DNA of 9,654 nucleotides. It comes from an uncultured Lachnospiraceae bacterium. GTDB taxonomy: Bacteria > Bacillota_A > Clostridia > Lachnospirales > Lachnospiraceae. The position numbers were made by a program, and so were the translations under genes. The notes beneath the pieces were generated by a model, which was not told the DNA's origin, did no database searches, and saw only the letters and a program-made list of their open reading frames with translations. The DNA lies in NCBI GenBank assembly GCA_947564305.1, contig CANOBT010000191.1, forward strand, positions 1 through 9,654, written 5' to 3'. This document shows positions 6,297 to 9,654 of this stretch, piece by piece (the stretch's first letter is position 1; each line of letters starts with the position of its first letter).

Positions 6297-7278
6297 TATA
6301 CCAGCTGAACATGAAAATAATGTGTTCGGCCAGTTTGATATTTTTGCAAAAAAAATAGAGCGTACTTTTCAGGTGACTTTGATTGCCAGGGATGGCGTGG
6401 TCAAAGTTTTGGGGGAACATGCTGCAGCCGATAAAGCGAAGCGGGTGCTGAATCAGTTGACGGAGCTGTCCAGGCGCGGCAATACGATAACAGAACAGAA
6501 CGTGGACTATGCGATTTCCTTAGTGTATGAGAATCAGGAAGAGGAGCTTGTAGAGATTGATAAGGATTTGATCTGTTATACTCTTCAAGGCAAACCAATC
6601 AAGCCAAAGACTTTGGGACAGAAGAAGTATGTGGATGCCATAAAGAGCGGCATGATCACATTTGGTCTGGGGCCAGCCGGTACAGGGAAGACTTACCTTG
6701 CTATGGCTATGGCAGTGACTGCATTTAAAAATAATGAAGTGGCACGGATTATCCTTACGCGTCCTGCAATCGAGGCGGGAGAGAAGCTGGGGTTTCTGCC
6801 GGGAGATCTGCAGAGTAAAATAGATCCTTACCTTCGTCCTTTGTATGATGCACTGTATCAGATTATGGGGGCGGAAAGTTTTATAAAAAATTCAGAAAGA
6901 GGACTTATTGAAGTGGCTCCTCTTGCCTATATGCGTGGCAGGACATTAGATAATGCATTTATTATATTAGATGAGGCACAGAATACTACTCCGGCACAGA
7001 TGAAGATGTTCCTTACCCGGATTGGATTTGGTTCAAAGGTCGTGATCACCGGAGATTCTACCCAGAAAGATCTGCCAGCAGGAAGTGTATCCGGTCTGGA
7101 AGTGGCTGTGAATGTGGTAAAGAATATTGAAGATATCAGTATTTGTACGCTGACAAGCAAGGATGTAGTACGGCACCCTCTGGTACAGAGAATCGTGAAG
7201 GCATATGAGGAATATGAAAAAAAGGCAGTCCGTACAGATAACCATGCGGGCCGGAACAGGAAAAGACGGTCAAAGTAA
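6271..7278 (+). CDS. phoH: PhoH family ATPase (PhoH-like/YbeZ)
   Basis: This cytoplasmic P-loop ATPase of 335 residues is within the family's usual size. An N-terminal KH-like nucleic-acid-binding region spans about residues 10-60. The ATPase domain has Walker A GPAGTGKT at 134-141, the family block AIEAGEKLGFLPGDLQSKIDPYLRPLYD, Walker B with DEAQ at 234-237, and a GDSTQKDLP sensor region, ending with SKDVVRHPLVQRIVKAYE. PhoH/YbeZ proteins are linked to RNA metabolism and partner with the RNase YbeY, whose gene is next. ATG 6271 is preferred over an in-frame TTG at 6253, because GAGAGGA at 6255-6261 is nine bases from 6271. The start lies inside the end of yqfD (26-base overlap), which suggests translational coupling. 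The downstream gap to ybeY is 57 bases. Confidence 0.96.
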   Translation: MSLSELMVDIPAEHENNVFGQFDIFAKKIERTFQVTLIARDGVVKVLGEHAAADKAKRVLNQLTELSRRGNTITEQNVDYAISLVYENQEEELVEIDKDLICYTLQGKPIKPKTLGQKKYVDAIKSGMITFGLGPAGTGKTYLAMAMAVTAFKNNEVARIILTRPAIEAGEKLGFLPGDLQSKIDPYLRPLYDALYQIMGAESFIKNSERGLIEVAPLAYMRGRTLDNAFIILDEAQNTTPAQMKMFLTRIGFGSKVVITGDSTQKDLPAGSVSGLEVAVNVVKNIEDISICTLTSKDVVRHPLVQRIVKAYEEYEKKAVRTDNHAGRNRKRRSK

Positions 7279-7295
7279 AAAAATTTAGGAATTGG

Positions 7296-7310
7296 AAAGC
7301 CATGCTTTTT
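7296..7310 (+). terminator. Weak hairpin with short T-run between phoH and ybeY
   Basis: AAAGC (7296-7300), a CAT loop and GCTTT (7304-7308) form a five-bp stem that three G-U pairs can extend, ending in TTTTT. It resembles a very weak intrinsic terminator or attenuator that could lower ybeY expression relative to phoH. The stem is short enough to be chance. Confidence 0.2.
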
Positions 7311-7335
7311 GTATGTGTGAGAAAAGGAGAAGCCT

Positions 7336-7833
7336 GTGAGTATATACATGGAAGAAGAAGGCAGCATCTGTCTGCCATTTGATACAAAAAGGACAGCAGA
7401 ACTGGTCATTGAAGCAGCATTGGAATATGAGGGCTGTCCCTATGAGACAGAGATTAATCTGCTTCTTACCACGGATCAAGAAATTCAGATTATGAACCAG
7501 ACATTTCGACGGATTGATGCACCTACGGATGTTCTGTCATTTCCTTTACTGGAATATGAGATACCAGGAGATTTTTCAGGTGTGGAAAACTGTGTGGAGG
7601 AGCTGTTTGACCCAGAGTCCGGAGAGCTGCTGTTAGGGGATATTGTGATTTCCAAGGACAAGGTTTTGAAACAGGCAGAAGATTATGGACATTCTTCTAA
7701 AAGAGAATTTGCTTTTCTGATTGCGCATAGTATGTTACACTTATTCGGATATGACCATATGGAAGATGATGAAAGGTTGGTCATGGAGAAAAAGCAGCGG
7801 GAGATTCTGGAACAGGTAGGGATTCTGCGGTAA
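7336..7833 (+). CDS. ybeY: Endoribonuclease / rRNA maturation factor YbeY
   Basis: YbeY is a zinc-dependent single-strand endoribonuclease needed for 16S rRNA 3'-end maturation and 70S ribosome quality control. The 165-residue protein carries the metal-binding signature HSMLHLFGYDH at 131-141, with His131, His135 and His141 as the expected ligands. The upstream family motif is FRRIDAPTDVLSFPL (about 57-71), and LLGDIVIS lies before the active site. The start is GTG 7336, placed seven bases after AAAAGGAG; an ATG four codons later is too far from this site. PhoH next to YbeY is the classical arrangement, but pgpH/yqfF, which separates them in Bacillus, is absent. YbeY is followed 48 bases later by a membrane flippase gene. 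Confidence 0.97.
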   Translation: MSIYMEEEGSICLPFDTKRTAELVIEAALEYEGCPYETEINLLLTTDQEIQIMNQTFRRIDAPTDVLSFPLLEYEIPGDFSGVENCVEELFDPESGELLLGDIVISKDKVLKQAEDYGHSSKREFAFLIAHSMLHLFGYDHMEDDERLVMEKKQREILEQVGILR

Positions 7834-7881
7834 GGATCCGCCTCACCTGTATAAAGCCAAATATGTTTACGGAGGATATCG

Positions 7882-9567
7882 ATGTCTGAGATACAGGGAA
7901 GAAGACGAAAAGAAAAAAAAGATGATTTTCTGATGCAGGGCATGATTCTCGCGATTGCTATGGTTCTGACCAAAGTTATCGGTGTTGTTTACCGAGTGCC
8001 GTTGACAAATATCCTGGGAGACGAGGGAAACGGTTTCTATGGCTATGCCTATGAGGTTTATGCTATGACGCTGATGCTGTCCTCACTCAGTATCCCAACA
8101 GCAGTTTCGAAACTGGTAGCCGCCAGGGCGGCACAGCGGCAAAGGCGTAATGCTTTTCGTGTATTCACGTGCGCATTTGTATTTTCTGCAATTGTCGGTG
8201 CAATAGCAGCGCTTTTGATTTTCTTTGGCGCAGGTGCGATTTCTACAAATATAATGAAGTCTCCTTTAAGCGTCTATGCGTTGCAGGTATTGGCGACCGG
8301 GTTGTTCATTGTTGCAATCCTGGGGGTTCTCAGGGGATATTTTCAGGGACTTGGGACGATGCTTCCGACAGCAGTATCCCAGATCATCGAGCAGATTGTC
8401 AATGCGATTGTCAGTATTGCCGGGGCAAGTATACTGTTCAATCTCGGAGCAGAGGCGGGGCAAAAGTCTGGAGAGGAACTTCTCGGGCCCGCATATGGGG
8501 CAGCAGGCGGCACGATAGGAACAGTGGTCGGCGCATTGTTTGCACTCTTGTTTCTTGGATTTTCATTTTTGATATACCGTCCTGTTATATACCGGCAGAT
8601 CCGTATGGATCATATACGGAAACGGGAGAGCTACAGAAGGATACTGAAAGTTCTTATTCTGACAATCATACCGGTTATTTTCAGCACAGCCATTTACAAT
8701 ATTAACCAGATAATGGATCTGACAATCTTCAACAGTATCATGTCCGCACAGGAATATACAGAAAAAGAGTACATGGCAATGCAGGGAATATATACTGGGA
8801 AGTACAATGTATTGATCAATGTGCCGCTTGCTATGGCAAATGGGCTGGCAGCATCTGTGATTCCCAGCTTAACTGCTGCCGTAGCTAAAAAGGATCGAAA
8901 ACTGGTCCATGAAAAGATCGCACAGACGATTCGATTTACAATGATTATAGCAATCCCTTGTTTTGTAGGTTTTATTGTACTTGCTTCACCGTTGATGGTG
9001 CTTCTGTTTAACGATGAAAGTACAACGCCGGCAATTTTACTGGCATTAGGGGCAGTCACGGTTGTGTTGTACAGTTATTCCACCATTTCCAATTCGATTC
9101 TGCAGGGATTGGACGAGATGGGGACGCCGGCAAAAAATGCGGGAATTTCTTTGGTAATACACTTAGTCGCATTATTCATTATGCTTGTAGTATTTAAATG
9201 GAATATCTATGCGCTGGTGGGAAGTAATATTGTATTTTCTCTTTGTATGTGCATCTTGAATGCCAGGGCAATCCGAAGTACTTGTGGGTATCATCAGGAG
9301 CTTGACAGGACATTTATCAAGCCGTTGACAGCCGCTGTTATTATGGGTATTTTTACTTATATGGTTCATTTACTTCTGGATTTGACCGTGGGAGGCCGCT
9401 TTATTGCAACAATTGTATCTATTTTGATTGCTGTTGTTGTGTATGCTATTGCAGTTTTGAAGCTTGGTGTGCTTTCAAGCAAGGACTTAAAAGAACTTCC
9501 TCAGGGACAGAAGATATATAGAATCTGTAAGAAATACCATTTACTCCCTCGACAGAGGATTTTCTGA
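7882..9567 (+). CDS. SpoVB/YtgP/MurJ-type polysaccharide or lipid II flippase
   Basis: The 561-residue integral membrane protein belongs to the MOP/MVF-type exporter superfamily (COG2244), with roughly 14 predicted hydrophobic segments across residues about 17-535. Its relatives flip lipid-linked precursors across the membrane: YtgP/MurJ for lipid II of vegetative peptidoglycan, and SpoVB for spore cortex. The N-terminal block is MILAIAMVLTKVIGVVYRVPL followed by GDEGNGFYGYAYEVY and LSIPTAVSKLVAARAA. Later blocks include GVLRGYFQGLGTMLPTAVSQIIEQ, and VPLAMANGLAASVIPSLTAAVA. The large loop and length fit YtgP/SpoVB better than Gram-negative MurJ, but which of the two jobs it does cannot be decided here. 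ATG 7882 has a strong GGAGG (7871-7875) six bases upstream. Position after yqfCD-phoH-ybeY hints at, but does not prove, a sporulation role. Confidence 0.9.
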   Translation: MSEIQGRRRKEKKDDFLMQGMILAIAMVLTKVIGVVYRVPLTNILGDEGNGFYGYAYEVYAMTLMLSSLSIPTAVSKLVAARAAQRQRRNAFRVFTCAFVFSAIVGAIAALLIFFGAGAISTNIMKSPLSVYALQVLATGLFIVAILGVLRGYFQGLGTMLPTAVSQIIEQIVNAIVSIAGASILFNLGAEAGQKSGEELLGPAYGAAGGTIGTVVGALFALLFLGFSFLIYRPVIYRQIRMDHIRKRESYRRILKVLILTIIPVIFSTAIYNINQIMDLTIFNSIMSAQEYTEKEYMAMQGIYTGKYNVLINVPLAMANGLAASVIPSLTAAVAKKDRKLVHEKIAQTIRFTMIIAIPCFVGFIVLASPLMVLLFNDESTTPAILLALGAVTVVLYSYSTISNSILQGLDEMGTPAKNAGISLVIHLVALFIMLVVFKWNIYALVGSNIVFSLCMCILNARAIRSTCGYHQELDRTFIKPLTAAVIMGIFTYMVHLLLDLTVGGRFIATIVSILIAVVVYAIAVLKLGVLSSKDLKELPQGQKIYRICKKYHLLPRQRIF

Positions 9568-9579
9568 TTTCTGTATAAA
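9549..9579 (+). promoter_or_regulatory. Possible promoter of the gene at the right edge
   Basis: TCGACA (9549-9554; five of six to TTGACA) and TATAAA (9574-9579; five of six to TATAAT, directly preceded by TG) are spaced 19 bases, longer than ideal. The pair overlaps the 3' end of the flippase gene. The predicted transcript would begin near 9586, right at the left arm of the inverted repeat 9587-9599. Confidence 0.3.
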
Positions 9580-9586
9580 ATATAAC

Positions 9587-9654
9587 AAAAAAACCAATAC
9601 TGTGTAAAAAAGGAGAGGTTCCTTATGAAGCAGAAATATTATATTGGTTTTTTT
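9587..9654. repeat. 13-bp perfect inverted repeat enclosing an RBS and start codon
   Basis: AAAAAAACCAATA (9587-9599) is the exact reverse complement of TATTGGTTTTTTT (9642-9654), with 42 bases between. The interval contains the ribosome-binding site AAAAAAGGAGAGG and the ATG at 9625. The right arm is in the coding region and touches the window edge, so the repeat could be longer. As RNA it would give a weak A-U-rich stem with a terminal U-run, resembling an attenuator or terminator fold. Confidence 0.5.
9625..9654 (+). CDS. N-terminus of an unidentified protein (truncated by window end)
   Basis: Ten codons, MKQKYYIGFF, start at ATG 9625 behind a strong AGGAG (9611-9615) nine bases upstream. 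The Lys residues followed by a hydrophobic run could be the beginning of a signal peptide or membrane segment, but too little is present to assign a family. It follows the flippase gene by 57 bases on the same strand. Confidence 0.55.
   Translation, partial: MKQKYYIGFF

Noticed and set aside
6927..7409. 160-codon minus-strand open frame across phoH and the start of ybeY
   Set aside because: It is antisense to two conserved genes and its translation resembles no protein family.
8169..8705. 178-codon plus-strand open frame inside the flippase gene
   Set aside because: It overlaps a clearly conserved membrane protein in another frame, and its Cys/Arg/Ser-rich translation is typical of an out-of-frame read.
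9547..9558. Short hairpin CCTC-GACA-GAGG at the flippase 3' end as a terminator
   Set aside because: The stem is only four bp and lies inside the coding region, so it is too weak to call.

Overview
The window looks like chromosomal DNA of a spore-forming, low-to-moderate-GC Gram-positive bacterium of the class Clostridia, most likely Lachnospiraceae. This is inferred from gene content (DegV, flotillin, YqfC/YqfD, PhoH, YbeY, a SpoVB/MurJ-type flippase, a BspA-like leucine-rich-repeat protein), strong purine-rich Shine-Dalgarno sites and A+T-rich spacers. No species can be named. No transposase, integrase, phage gene, CRISPR array, rRNA or tRNA was seen.

Left part (1-2846, plus strand): the 3' end of a DegV-family fatty-acid-binding protein gene is followed 28 bases later by a HAD-family phosphatase. 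After a 115-base spacer with its own promoter-like sequence comes a flotillin gene (SPFH membrane scaffold protein). A hairpin at 2864-2913 lies between the flotillin gene and the convergent minus-strand gene and probably terminates both.

Middle (2918-4653): a minus-strand gene encodes an exported or membrane-anchored protein with a long Pro/Ser/Thr/Glu/Asp-rich linker and a C-terminal BspA-like leucine-rich-repeat domain. It is the most accessory-looking gene here. The divergent spacer of about 350 bases upstream of it carries a vegetative-type promoter for the minus gene and, on the plus strand, a good match to a sporulation sigma-E promoter.

Right part (4654-9654, plus strand): yqfC, yqfD, phoH and ybeY form a compact cluster, with yqfD and phoH overlapping. 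In Bacillus, yqfC and yqfD belong to the mother-cell sigma-E sporulation regulon, while PhoH and YbeY act in RNA metabolism and ribosome/16S rRNA maturation. pgpH (yqfF), which lies between phoH and ybeY in Bacillus, is absent, and so is the dgkA-cdd-era block after ybeY. A polytopic SpoVB/YtgP/MurJ-type lipid flippase follows instead. The window ends ten codons into another gene, whose ribosome-binding site and start codon lie inside a 13-bp perfect inverted repeat.

Most of the window is conserved core Firmicutes biology. The points that merit a second look are mainly regulatory: the sigma-E promoter, the misplaced ribosome-binding site and mini-ORF before yqfC, and the inverted repeat around the last start codon. 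The divergent leucine-rich-repeat protein is the other.
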